From a bacterium (GTDB lineage: Bacteria; Patescibacteriota; Saccharimonadia; Saccharimonadales; UBA4665): 64,000 bases of DNA. The DNA lies in assembly GCA_021811625.1 (NCBI GenBank), contig JAJZNU010000004.1, forward strand, positions 40,398 through 104,397, read 5' to 3'. Both the position numbers and the translations under genes were made by a program. Positions 1 to 9,121 of the stretch are shown piece after piece; within the stretch, counting starts at the first letter, position 1; every line of letters begins with the position of its first letter. A model generated the notes under the pieces. The model did no database searches, was not told the DNA's origin, and was given only the letters and a program-made list of their open reading frames with translations.

Positions 1-2549
1 CCGGCCCCGTAGACGTTGTAGGGCAGGCTGTAGCTAGTCCAGCTGCCCAGCTGCCCAGTGGGATTTATAGTAGCCACTTGTACCGAACCAGTTATCGATA
101 CGGTGCCGCCACTGCTGGTTTTTCCTCCTACGAGATACAGGTTATTTTGGTATGCCACCGCTCCGGCAAAACTTCTCGGTGAAGTCAGGCCGGCATCTTG
201 GTACCAGTACGTCCAGGTGGCCTGATTCGTACTTGTTGGACTCCATAGTTGGGGTTCGCCGTTAGCACCTAGCTTGGCAATGTAGACCGTATTGCACACT
301 CCATTGTCCCCGGTACCATTAGCGCTGGTGCAGGTGCTATTTTCACCACCAATAGCATACAAAAAACCATTGTAAGCTACCAGCGACAGATTAGTGAGAG
401 ATACGGGTAGGGCGTAATCTGACTTCGAACACCACCCGCTACAGGTCCCATTTCCGGGGTTGGCGCTATCGATAGCCCCTGTGGTAGCATCAAGCTGGGC
501 CCAACTGACGGTATTTAAATTAGTCGCACCGCTACCATAAGACAGGACGACCATACCACTGTTTCCGGCTGTACCGGCACTTCTGGTGCCGCCGCCCCCT
601 CCGCCGTTGCCCGCGGTTCCCCGGCTGGTGTCTCCCGAATTGCCCGGAGTTTGACCACTGCCCGCGCTATTTGTTGAATTACTGCCGGTAGTATAACTGG
701 AACCGCCACCGCCACCACCGCCACCATCCTGATAATTGCTGGCTGATCCGCCACCACCGCCGTAGTAGCCGCCACCGCCACCACCGCCACCGGCATAGTT
801 GTTGGTGTTCTGATCTCCGTTGCCTCCGTTACCGCCCCCTGGTGAGCCGCCATTGTTATTGCTCCCGGTATTACGTTTACGGCTTGCACCGTCACCGCCA
901 CCGCCTCCGGTCAGGTAGCTTCCGTTAGCCCCGTTATTACTGGCTCCGGAGCCTCCGTTACCACCGGATGATTGGCTTCCACCGCCACCCCCTCCGGCTC
1001 CAGCATTACCGGTTCCTCCAGTTACTCCGCTAGTGCCACCTCCGGCTCCGGCATTACCTCCCGTATAACTACCTCCTGTACGAGAGCCACCGCCACCGCC
1101 ACCGCCACCGCCAGCCGCCACCGCCAGCGGGGTGCTACCATTAAAGACTCCGGAGTAGCCTCCACCGCCTCCTCCGTCTCCGGAAGATTGACCGCTGTTG
1201 CCGCTACTAAACGAACCGGCGCCACCACCAGCACCTACATCTATGTTCAACACCTGGCCCGGGGTGACTGAAAGGGTAGTTTGGGTAAAACCACCACCTC
1301 CGCCACCACCGCCTGCGTCATTGATGCCGCCACCGCCGCCACCGCCGCCACCACCCCAGGCTTGGATTGTTACCGTGCTTACGCCGCTTGGCACTGTAAA
1401 ATAATTGGTACCCGGTGACGAATAGAAGTTAGTCGACCCGTTGGAATTTGTCCCGCCGACTACGTATATATAGCCGCCTGCGGCCACGGCGGCCTGGCCG
1501 TAGGTACTGGTGTTGAGGTTGAGGGCGGGATTCCAAGCATCGAAACGTGCTCCAGTCGTAGATCCTTTACGAATTAATTGGTCAGCTACGTCAAAATCAA
1601 TGTTAGTTTCGTTATTGCCGGCCATAAACTGTTGGGCGGTATGAACAAATATACTGGGATCGATCGTTAGCGGGAACTTTGCCTTGGTAAGCCCCGAGAC
1701 CACTACTGTGAGTTGGTTGTCGTGTAACAGGTAATGGGCACTAACGCCGTTAGGAGAATTATTAAGGTCATGAACACTCGGAGCGGGGATTGTAAACAGA
1801 AGAGTGTTTTTGACAGCCTGCTGACGAGCTTTTTGAAGTAGAGCGGCATCTTTGGCCGTACCGGTCGTGATGTTGCCGCTCAGGAGTGAGTTACCATAAA
1901 TACCTATACTCCCGTTGCTTTCCATCCGGGCCGCTAAACCGCTACCTAAACCAAGAGTGTATTCAAAACGTAAACTGTCAGAAGTCGCTGAGGTCAAGAC
2001 AATATCCTCTTTAACCCCAACGGCATGCACAGAGTAAACCACCCACCCCGACGAGTTTGGAAGCGGATAAACGATCCGGTTCCCTTGTTGTTCGCCTTCT
2101 TGGGTTGAAAACTGTGGAGTCATTGTTATGCTCAGACGGTTGACCGGGTCGTTGACTACTACGCCCTGAGCTAGATTTTTATATATTGTAGCTGTTACCT
2201 CTGGATTGGCTGACTCAAGGTTGCCTGTACTGGGCTGAGTATATTTTTGATTGAACTGAAAGGCCTGTTGAGAAGAACTGTAGCTCAGTTCATTGGCCAT
2301 AGGTTGGCTGATTGGTAAAAGAAGGGAGCCGGCGGCCCCGAGGGCATAAGCCTGTTCCGTAAGGTATGGTTGGAATAAAACCGATAGGGAGCTGACCAGA
2401 ATCACAGCCACACCGGCGGCCATAGCCAATCGAACGCGCCAGTCCTTGATCCAAGGGAACTTTTTGGACAGCTGAGCCGCGCTTTTTGTCGTGTAACTGT
2501 ACAGTAACGTCTTAGCGTGCCGGTATGATTTTCTTGCCTTGTTTTGCAT
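1..2549 (-). CDS. Large secreted Gly-rich / Kelch-like surface protein (3' end outside window)
   Basis: The ORF track misses this gene because it has no stop inside the window. Reading the minus strand from the ATG at 2549 gives an unbroken frame of 849 codons to base 1. The N-terminus is basic, then has one membrane segment (VRLAMAAGVAVILVSSLSVL) ending in a possible signal-peptidase site. About 300 residues follow without a family I recognise, then a Kelch/galactose-oxidase-like strand (YIYVVGGTNSNG). Next is a very Gly-rich domain opened by VPSGVSTVTIQAWGGGGGG, then more Kelch-like repeats (FLYAIGGENS, NLYLVGGKTSSGG). Upstream neighbour ends 17 bp before the start, so the two are probably co-transcribed. 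A cell-surface adhesin or shell protein is the likely role (inference). Many ORF-track entries between 500 and 1400 are shadows of its GC-rich glycine codons. Confidence 0.85.
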   Translation of the reverse strand, partial: MQNKARKSYRHAKTLLYSYTTKSAAQLSKKFPWIKDWRVRLAMAAGVAVILVSSLSVLFQPYLTEQAYALGAAGSLLLPISQPMANELSYSSSQQAFQFNQKYTQPSTGNLESANPEVTATIYKNLAQGVVVNDPVNRLSITMTPQFSTQEGEQQGNRIVYPLPNSSGWVVYSVHAVGVKEDIVLTSATSDSLRFEYTLGLGSGLAARMESNGSIGIYGNSLLSGNITTGTAKDAALLQKARQQAVKNTLLFTIPAPSVHDLNNSPNGVSAHYLLHDNQLTVVVSGLTKAKFPLTIDPSIFVHTAQQFMAGNNETNIDFDVADQLIRKGSTTGARFDAWNPALNLNTSTYGQAAVAAGGYIYVVGGTNSNGSTNFYSSPGTNYFTVPSGVSTVTIQAWGGGGGGGGGGINDAGGGGGGGGFTQTTLSVTPGQVLNIDVGAGGGAGSFSSGNSGQSSGDGGGGGGYSGVFNGSTPLAVAAGGGGGGGGGSRTGGSYTGGNAGAGGGTSGVTGGTGNAGAGGGGGGSQSSGGNGGSGASNNGANGSYLTGGGGGDGASRKRNTGSNNNGGSPGGGNGGNGDQNTNNYAGGGGGGGGYYGGGGGSASNYQDGGGGGGGGSSYTTGSNSTNSAGSGQTPGNSGDTSRGTAGNGGGGGGTRSAGTAGNSGMVVLSYGSGATNLNTVSWAQLDATTGAIDSANPGNGTCSGWCSKSDYALPVSLTNLSLVAYNGFLYAIGGENSTCTSANGTGDNGVCNTVYIAKLGANGEPQLWSPTSTNQATWTYWYQDAGLTSPRSFAGAVAYQNNLYLVGGKTSSGGTVSITGSVQVATINPTGQLGSWTSYSLPYNVYGA

Positions 2550-2566
2550 GCTTTATATCTGATTGC

Positions 2567-5500
2567 CTAGTTATTACTAAAGGTGAAGTTTAGGTTGCCC
2601 ACGTAGGCATTGGCGTTGTTGCTGGCTATGACGTCAATCTTGAAAACGATACTATCACCAGGCACGAACCCGCAGGTCGAAGGATCGGCGGCACCCGTGG
2701 CTACCCCGGTCTGCCAGCTGGAGACTGAACCGGTCGAGACGGTAACCGTCGGACCGCACTGCGTTAATCCGGTCGAGGGATCTTCTCTGTAGACTTCATA
2801 CTGGACGGTAGAATTGCTGCTGTCCGTTCGGCCCATCAAAGATGTTTGGCCGGAAGAAAAGATCTTGTATGTTTGAGGTAACTGGTAAGTTACATAGATA
2901 CTATATGTCTGAGCGGTTGCTTGCGGGGAGGTCCATTTATAAAAGTTATATGTCTCATTGGTCCCGCAAATGTCGGGTTGACCCGACGTGCCGTCGTTTA
3001 TGTGCAAAGCATCTGAGCAGATATCTGAATTAATCGTGCCTATGCCGGTACCATGTAGCACGGCATTGGTGTATTCGGGGGAAATGGTGACAACAGTGTC
3101 AGGCGAAGAACCACATGATCCCCAGCCGCTCGCTTCGTAACATTGGATTTTACCCAAGGTGGTATCGTAGTACATCGACCCAAGCAGCGATTCGTTATTA
3201 CTGGCAATTGGCGCTGATGCGGCGCTATCCAGAGTGAATAGGGTAGTGGGGCCGCCGTGAACGCCGCCACCGATCTGGATATCCGGTGTAGTGCTGGTAG
3301 CTAGAGTCATTGACAGTGTATCGACATAGAACGTTCGGGCTGTGGAGTCGGTTGGAGGTTGAGTGAAATAGAGATACGGTGCTGTGACGGCGGTACCGTC
3401 GGTATTTATGTAGCAAGTAATTTCAGTGAACACCGAGGTTGTGGAGGAAATGGCTTGCGTGTTGTAATCGACGCAGCCGATGGTCTCGGAGCCGTTGTTC
3501 GGTGTGTACGATACAGTAAAATCATTAAATCCCGCTGTAGTGCTCGCCGCATAAACGGTTACAAGGTAGAGAGAGTTCGCCAAGGGGTTAACCGACAGCA
3601 GATTACTAATTCCTTGACTAGCGCCACTGGTGACTATTTGAGCGCTGTCACTTGCGGCTTGGCCGACGCTTGTACTGCGGGTGACGGTTGCTCCTCCAAC
3701 TGCCGGCCAGTTCGTAGTGAAGTTGGTGGCATCGTCGACGCCTCCATCGGTAGCATAATTGTAATCCGCAGAGATTGTGACGCTTAAGTTGTCGATGTAG
3801 AAGGTTCGCGCCGTGGCATCGGTTTGACCTATCAATATAGCATTGCTAGAGGTAATACCAGATGACGGGGCGGCGAATGAACAGTTAATTTTTCTCCATT
3901 GGCTAGTAATTGGCACTTGGGTGGTCGGGCAGGTGACCGACTGCGTCGTGCCATCAACCGAGTAGTAAATATACATACTCGTGAAGGTGCCGCTGGATAA
4001 CCTTGCCGCGAACGAAACGTTATAGTGCTGGTTGGCGGTGAGAGCGCTGACTAGAGTGTTGGCCACGCCATCACCGGCGGTGGCGGTGGTGGTGACCTGT
4101 ACCGAACCCTGCCCGGTAGCTATGTAATTGCCGACAGTTGAATAGCGGCTGACAGTGGCGTTGCCAACGCTACTCCATGTGTTGGACGGGAAGGTGCTGG
4201 AACTGCTTCCTTCGACTTCGGCTCCGGCGTCAGAGGCATATTCCGTGACGTTACTGCTTACAGAAAACAACGTCGCCGCTGAATTTGTTTGAATACTAAC
4301 CAGCGGGCCGTTGACTGGATTGACGGAACTATCCCGGATGGTCAAGCCGTTGGTATTAGAGGTGTGGCTGACGATTAGCTCGGCACCGCCGGCGCTCTGC
4401 AGGGTATTGTCATAAGCAGCCTGGAGGTCGGTTGAGCTGGAGGCCCCGGCAGCGCCCCATGCGCTCCCATTCCAGACCATTGTTGCCGAGCTATCCTGTC
4501 GCATCGCCACTTCGTTGCCAGTGCCTCCGGTGTTAACGGACAGAGTAAAGTCCTGCGACCCTGGAGCTGCCGTCACGTAAAATACCCGGCCGGGCAATGA
4601 TAGCGTCGGGGCGGGCAGGTAGGCTGTCTGACCAGAGGTGCTAAAGCCTACAATAACCGCCGATGAACCGTCGACAGTCGTCTGGGCGACGGTACAGCTG
4701 TTAGCTACCAGCTGTCCGCTAGTGTAACAATTCGGATCGTCAGCTACGGTTGAGAAAGTTGGAGTGCTTAAGATCACCAATCCGGCGACGCCGGTGCCCA
4801 CTCCAGCCCCGCCCGATATAGTTACATTTCCGCCGTTCCCGTTAGTGCCGCCTCCAGCTCCGCCGTTCACTACTACGTTACCGCCACTTAAAGCCGTGCT
4901 CCCGCTACCAGCTGCGCCAGCGGATATTGTCAGCGAGTTACCGCTCGCTCCTGCAGCGGCAGTTTCCATGGATATATTATGGCTAGCATTGTTCCCGAAG
5001 CTGACATCGCCGCTACCGGTTAAAGCAAAGGCGTCGCTACCGTTTGATTGTAAGTTAACCAGATCTCCGGTACCGGTCTTGTTTATATAAATAGTGTTGC
5101 CATCGGCGGAGTCGGTTTGCAAACCTTGATCAAGTTGAACCATTTGGACACTGGATAGCCCGTCCAGCAAGGCTGAATTAAAAGAGTAGGGGCTGGCCGT
5201 CAGTCGTTCCATAGGCAACATTTCTCCATCGGGGTTGCAAGCCGAAAATGGTGTACAAGTGGTATTTGTTCCGGCTACGTTCATCGACAACCAAAGCGTC
5301 CCCTGATCCCAGTTAATATTAGATCCGAAGGGCGTTATCGATCCTAGCTGGACAGACAAAAAACCGTTTTTAACCTCAACCCCTTGAGAGTTATTATTCA
5401 AGTAGTCCTCGGTCCACAGCAGGGTACCGGCTGGCGATCCGGTGCTGTCCCCGGTGCTTTGCCCGTCACCATCCTGGTAGATCCTAAATTCTATATTGTA

Positions 5501-5686
5501 GTATCCATCCGGTACTGTTGCTCCCTGAGAGTTGAGTAAGCGTCCTTGAAAGTTTATCTCCTGATTTATGCCAGGCGCGGCGTAAGCCGACGCCGGCTTA
5601 AGTAGATAGCAAAAAACTACAGCTACACCCAGCAGTAAAGGATATATCAACAACTGACGGTTGATGCGTGAAATTAGTAACCCCAT
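2567..5686 (-). CDS. Large secreted surface protein with two jelly-roll-like modules
   Basis: A 1039-aa protein with a signal peptide or N-terminal anchor (YPLLLGVAVVFCYLLKPASAYA) followed by INQEINFQGRLLN, an opening common in very large CPR surface proteins. A Gly/Ser-rich low-complexity zone lies around residues 240-300. Two related modules follow (about 480-640 and 645-800). Each ends in a near-identical strand (TARTFYIDNLSV and TARTFYVDTLSM), a layout like carbohydrate-binding jelly rolls; this is an internal duplication. The C-terminal ~200 residues form a separate domain of unknown type. Binding of glycans or host surface is inferred from the modules only. The start is preceded closely by GAGGGT. 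Confidence 0.85.
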   Translation of the reverse strand: MGLLISRINRQLLIYPLLLGVAVVFCYLLKPASAYAAPGINQEINFQGRLLNSQGATVPDGYYNIEFRIYQDGDGQSTGDSTGSPAGTLLWTEDYLNNNSQGVEVKNGFLSVQLGSITPFGSNINWDQGTLWLSMNVAGTNTTCTPFSACNPDGEMLPMERLTASPYSFNSALLDGLSSVQMVQLDQGLQTDSADGNTIYINKTGTGDLVNLQSNGSDAFALTGSGDVSFGNNASHNISMETAAAGASGNSLTISAGAAGSGSTALSGGNVVVNGGAGGGTNGNGGNVTISGGAGVGTGVAGLVILSTPTFSTVADDPNCYTSGQLVANSCTVAQTTVDGSSAVIVGFSTSGQTAYLPAPTLSLPGRVFYVTAAPGSQDFTLSVNTGGTGNEVAMRQDSSATMVWNGSAWGAAGASSSTDLQAAYDNTLQSAGGAELIVSHTSNTNGLTIRDSSVNPVNGPLVSIQTNSAATLFSVSSNVTEYASDAGAEVEGSSSSTFPSNTWSSVGNATVSRYSTVGNYIATGQGSVQVTTTATAGDGVANTLVSALTANQHYNVSFAARLSSGTFTSMYIYYSVDGTTQSVTCPTTQVPITSQWRKINCSFAAPSSGITSSNAILIGQTDATARTFYIDNLSVTISADYNYATDGGVDDATNFTTNWPAVGGATVTRSTSVGQAASDSAQIVTSGASQGISNLLSVNPLANSLYLVTVYAASTTAGFNDFTVSYTPNNGSETIGCVDYNTQAISSTTSVFTEITCYINTDGTAVTAPYLYFTQPPTDSTARTFYVDTLSMTLATSTTPDIQIGGGVHGGPTTLFTLDSAASAPIASNNESLLGSMYYDTTLGKIQCYEASGWGSCGSSPDTVVTISPEYTNAVLHGTGIGTINSDICSDALHINDGTSGQPDICGTNETYNFYKWTSPQATAQTYSIYVTYQLPQTYKIFSSGQTSLMGRTDSSNSTVQYEVYREDPSTGLTQCGPTVTVSTGSVSSWQTGVATGAADPSTCGFVPGDSIVFKIDVIASNNANAYVGNLNFTFSNN

Positions 5687-5803
5687 ACCCTCTATTTCTT
5701 AGTCGCTTAAACAATGCGGGAACCATCACCCACACCTAATCCCAACCCCTTAAGCATAACAAATATACAGTGCGTTTTAAAGATACTTGCGAGTAAATTC
5801 AGA

Positions 5804-6766
5804 CTACCGGGCCAGATGAAGGGTTAGTGGATGATTCCCTATAATACGTTTTTCGCGTCGTTCACCTAACCAGAAACTAATAACCGTCGTGGCGGCGGTG
5901 GTGTATAGCGGCCACAGGACGAGCAGCTCGTTTTTCGAAGTGTTCGATAACGAGCTGGAGACTGCGGCAGAAGTTTGCCCGTTTACGACGGCAACCACGG
6001 TTAAATAAGCGTCGAGACCTTCTGAATCGCTAGCCTGTAGGATAATTTGGTACGTTCCCGGTTTTTGGTAGACGTGATCGATATTAAAGGTAGTGTCGTT
6101 ACTACGCGGTAAGACGGTGTTCGTGCTGTCTCCCCAGTCGGTGTTGATAGCATAAGGCGGAGTACCGCCGCTAATGCTAACCGGTACGTTTAACTGTTCT
6201 CCGGGGAAGGTTCCGCGATATATGCCATCGGTGCTGAGTAACAACTGAGCTCCGCCCAGGCTTAAGGTTGACAGCGGGGCCGCCTGAGCCGGGAGAACGT
6301 TGTAAGAAACATTAACCGAATTGGAATCTGGGCCGGTTTGGTTAAGCGCATCGTAGACTTTGGCGATTAGGGTGTTCTGGCCGATTAAGAGGTCGATATC
6401 AAAAGCAAAGCTCCCACTATTCGTGCAAGGACTGGATCCGGCGAAGATATTATCTTTATACACCTCTACGATTGTTTGCGGAGGACAAGTCCCGGAAACT
6501 TGAACTGGCGAGGTAGTAAATTGCTGGCCGGACGCAGGGGATACAATAACCGCTGCTTTAGCAGGTGCTGGTTGAGGCATGATACCGTTCAAGGCTACCG
6601 AGCCTGACTGAGGCGGTGGACTGAGCGCCTCAACAGAGGTGATAGTCAAAGCCAATCCCACTATCAAGAGCAGTACCAATAATGGGATGTACGAGGTATA
6701 TTCGTGCGATCTATAGCGACCAGTATGTCTATGATGGCTAAGCTTCAGGAGGGCGTGTACGGACAT
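5804..6766 (-). CDS. Membrane-anchored PKD / Ig-like domain protein
   Basis: A 320-aa protein with an N-terminal membrane helix (YIPLLVLLLIVGLALTITSV). An Ig-like module follows (SPASGQQFTTSPVQVSGTCP ... GQNTLIAKVYDA), then a PKD domain recognisable by DWGDS and FNIDHVYQKPGTYQI. A C-terminal hydrophobic segment (LVLWPLYTTAATTVISFWLG) is followed by a basic tail, so both ends probably sit at the membrane with the beta-rich middle outside. PKD domains usually mediate protein or polysaccharide contacts. It lies between the jelly-roll protein and the DUF916-like gene on the same strand, suggesting one surface-protein transcription unit. Confidence 0.8.
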   Translation of the reverse strand: MSVHALLKLSHHRHTGRYRSHEYTSYIPLLVLLLIVGLALTITSVEALSPPPQSGSVALNGIMPQPAPAKAAVIVSPASGQQFTTSPVQVSGTCPPQTIVEVYKDNIFAGSSPCTNSGSFAFDIDLLIGQNTLIAKVYDALNQTGPDSNSVNVSYNVLPAQAAPLSTLSLGGAQLLLSTDGIYRGTFPGEQLNVPVSISGGTPPYAINTDWGDSTNTVLPRSNDTTFNIDHVYQKPGTYQIILQASDSEGLDAYLTVVAVVNGQTSAAVSSSLSNTSKNELLVLWPLYTTAATTVISFWLGERREKRIIGNHPLTLHLAR

Positions 6767-6830
6767 ATGGACATATTATAGCAATAAACACCTAAGGCTA
6801 GAGGACGCATTAATATGTTTTCGCTAAAGA

Positions 6831-7892
6831 CTATTTCTTGTTGCGTCTGAAACCACTCGCTCGTTTTCGTTGTTTGGGCGGGGATGTGCGATGGACGGCT
6901 TGTCCGCCTACCTGAGCCTTGGAAATAATTCTACGTTTGTAGTTATGCAGCAGGGCGCGCAGTACAAAGAAAGCGGCGATTAGAGCAACAACAACGGTTA
7001 AAATAAGCTTCCACGGTATGACCCAAAACGTAAGGCTTGCCGTAAGTACTTTTTGTGTTCCCGTGCCGTAGCTTAGATATAAGTCGGCATGATACCGTCC
7101 GAACAATCGTTTATTGCCTATGACTGTTTTGTCTATTGTGGCCGTAAATTTCCGGATACTATCCGGTAGGACGTTATGCGGCGGTATATTAATGTTGACA
7201 CCGGCGGTGGTTCTGCCAAACATGTCGGTTATCTTAATGTTCCCGATAGGCTCTTCCTGGATATTGCCGCTATTTTTCAGACGTACCACAAAACCCAGCG
7301 GTGCTGACTCGAAGAAACTCCCGGCTTTAGCGTTTTTGCCGCCGTCATTAACCGAAAACTCTTGCACGGAGAGCTGGTCGTTAATTTTACCGTTGACCGT
7401 CAGTAGCACTAGAGCTCCAACACTGGCCGAAAGAGAAACACCGGTGCCATTCATCTGTGGCGGTGTGCCGGTAAAACGTATAACACCGTAGTGTCCTCCC
7501 GGTGATGCATTTGTCGGAACGGAAATGCTAATATTCAATGTCTCTATTTTCTGGGGGGCTAACTGAAAACTCGGCAGCGGACTTATCCAGTTCTTCATTG
7601 AGAATGGGTCATTATAATTGTTGCCGGTGAGTATCTTGGGTGTCCCGTCTTCGCCATTGGCCACGAAGTCGTTAATCTGATTAGTAACAATCAAGTCAGT
7701 TTTTGAAATATCACGCAGATCAATTGTTGTATTTAAAGTTTGCCCCGGATTGGCCCTAAGAGGTATGAGGGGCGGAGCTATTTCCAGGGCTTGGCCGCCG
7801 CCGCCACTGGCTGCTAAGGCCACCGGACCGCCTATACAGGCATAGAGCATCACTACACCTAACCCGGAGATCAATAGTGCGGCTTTTTTCAT
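6831..7892 (-). CDS. DUF916-like (WxL-interacting-protein type) cell-surface protein
   Basis: A 353-aa protein with signal peptide, two beta-rich extracytoplasmic halves, a C-terminal membrane helix (LILTVVVALIAAFFVLRALL) and a basic cytoplasmic tail. The first half (LEIAPPLIPLRANPGQTLNT ... SPGGHYGVIRFTG) and second half (GFVVRLKNSGNIQEEPIGNI ... GRYHADLYLSYG) match the architecture of DUF916/DUF3324 proteins, which in Firmicutes bind peptidoglycan and WxL proteins. It is encoded 4 bp downstream of one of three related secreted proteins, resembling WxL gene clusters. The DUF916 assignment is fairly firm; the WxL partnership is inference. Confidence 0.8.
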   Translation of the reverse strand: MKKAALLISGLGVVMLYACIGGPVALAASGGGGQALEIAPPLIPLRANPGQTLNTTIDLRDISKTDLIVTNQINDFVANGEDGTPKILTGNNYNDPFSMKNWISPLPSFQLAPQKIETLNISISVPTNASPGGHYGVIRFTGTPPQMNGTGVSLSASVGALVLLTVNGKINDQLSVQEFSVNDGGKNAKAGSFFESAPLGFVVRLKNSGNIQEEPIGNIKITDMFGRTTAGVNINIPPHNVLPDSIRKFTATIDKTVIGNKRLFGRYHADLYLSYGTGTQKVLTASLTFWVIPWKLILTVVVALIAAFFVLRALLHNYKRRIISKAQVGGQAVHRTSPPKQRKRASGFRRNKK

Positions 7893-7896
7893 AAGT

Positions 7897-9042
7897 CTAG
7901 AACGTAGGTGTGCAGATGTAAGTTAGAGTTGTAGTATAAGTTCCTGCTGCCTGGTGTCCGGCAACATTGACAATGTACGTTGAAGTATATATCTGGGGGT
8001 CGGTTGCCGAACTGGTGCTGTCGGCTATGTCATTAAGGCCTGCCGGGTTAAAAGTGTATAGCGCCGTAGTAGAGGCGCCCCCGGTGTTATAGCCAGAGAG
8101 AGCCTCGCCCTTATCGTACGACCCGGCTGATGGTGTAATAGCAGCGCTTGCCGGAGAAGGGGCGGGTGTGGCGGAGTTAGCTGCCGAATCCAGAGCAAGG
8201 TTCATGCCAAACTGTCCAGTGCCCGGTGTACTGAGTCCCGTTGTGGTCATGGCCGGGATGGTATTGCTTCCGGATGTCAGAGTCGGTCCGCTGACGGTTA
8301 TAGCGTACCCTGAACCCGCATTCGTACTTGCAGCCATCTGAGAGGTCGCATAGGTTGTGCTAGTCGTCGAGAAGTCCTGGTTAAAACTAATGTTGCCAGT
8401 CGTAGCCGTGGAACAATCTGGTACTCCGCCGGTCTCACCGACGCTCTGACCGGTACAAAAAATCAACGATTCGGGCATGGTACCGGTAAGTACTATCGCG
8501 GTAGCTGTCGAGGCTGCCACAGTGCCATTGTCTATAACCGTTGTATAAGCGTCAGAATAAGTCACGATTCGGGCATAGAAAGTCTGGTTAGTAGTTGTCG
8601 GGTTTTGAACATTTCCGAACACAATAGTCTGTGACCCGCTAGGCGCAGTGCTATTTGATGAGTTGGCAATATCCAGCACATTGACACTCGGAGGGCTTGC
8701 ATTAATTGTCCAGCCGGAAGCACTGCCTAGGCCGGTCGGTTGACTGGCTAATGTTGCAGCGCTGTTACTGAAGCCGACAGGAGGGGTACATGTACCGTCA
8801 GCGGTGGTGCAGACTTGGATGCCGACCGACTTGACTACTGTGACAGAGGGAACCGTAAAGGTAAACGTATAAGTAGTAGTGGCATTTGACGTATTGGGAC
8901 TCGAAGAACTAAGTGTCAACGTTCGATTGGTTATATCCTCGATGGCATATGTCTCCATTGCCGGTAAAGCAACTACCCCGATACTCGCTAGAATAAGCAA
9001 TATCGGCATTAACAAGACAGCCCTTCGTCCTCTAACGTGCAT
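7897..9042 (-). CDS. Secreted beta-rich protein, WxL-like paralogue 1
   Basis: A 381-aa protein with a signal peptide (VLLMPILLILASIGVVALPA) and a Ser/Thr/Ala-rich all-beta body. Residues ~195-381 are closely related to the next gene: TGTMPESLIFCTGQS, CSTATTGNISFNQ, SQMAASTNAG.GYAITVSGP, QFGMN and the tail GTYTTTLTYICTPTF. The final strand (AGxYTTTLTY) resembles the end of Firmicutes WxL domains, although the W-x-L tripeptide itself is absent. It ends 4 bp before the DUF916-like gene and is likely translated with it. Probably a non-covalently bound surface protein; function unknown. Confidence 0.75.
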   Translation of the reverse strand: MHVRGRRAVLLMPILLILASIGVVALPAMETYAIEDITNRTLTLSSSSPNTSNATTTYTFTFTVPSVTVVKSVGIQVCTTADGTCTPPVGFSNSAATLASQPTGLGSASGWTINASPPSVNVLDIANSSNSTAPSGSQTIVFGNVQNPTTTNQTFYARIVTYSDAYTTVIDNGTVAASTATAIVLTGTMPESLIFCTGQSVGETGGVPDCSTATTGNISFNQDFSTTSTTYATSQMAASTNAGSGYAITVSGPTLTSGSNTIPAMTTTGLSTPGTGQFGMNLALDSAANSATPAPSPASAAITPSAGSYDKGEALSGYNTGGASTTALYTFNPAGLNDIADSTSSATDPQIYTSTYIVNVAGHQAAGTYTTTLTYICTPTF

Positions 9043-9121
9043 GCCGAAATATTAGCATAACAACTAATGCTCAGTCAAAAAGATTTTTTGTAGCCAGAAC
9101 AAAAATAAATGCTGGGTAATC

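Noticed and set aside
1080-1130. Short tandem repeats (ccaccg) as a possible microsatellite or CRISPR-like array
   Set aside because: They encode polyglycine on the minus strand; no spacers or regular repeat units.
515-1404. Track ORFs rich in Ala/Val, Pro or Ser/Thr (128, 99, 70 and 68 aa)
   Set aside because: They are other-frame readings of the glycine-rich codons of the large minus-strand gene 1-2549.
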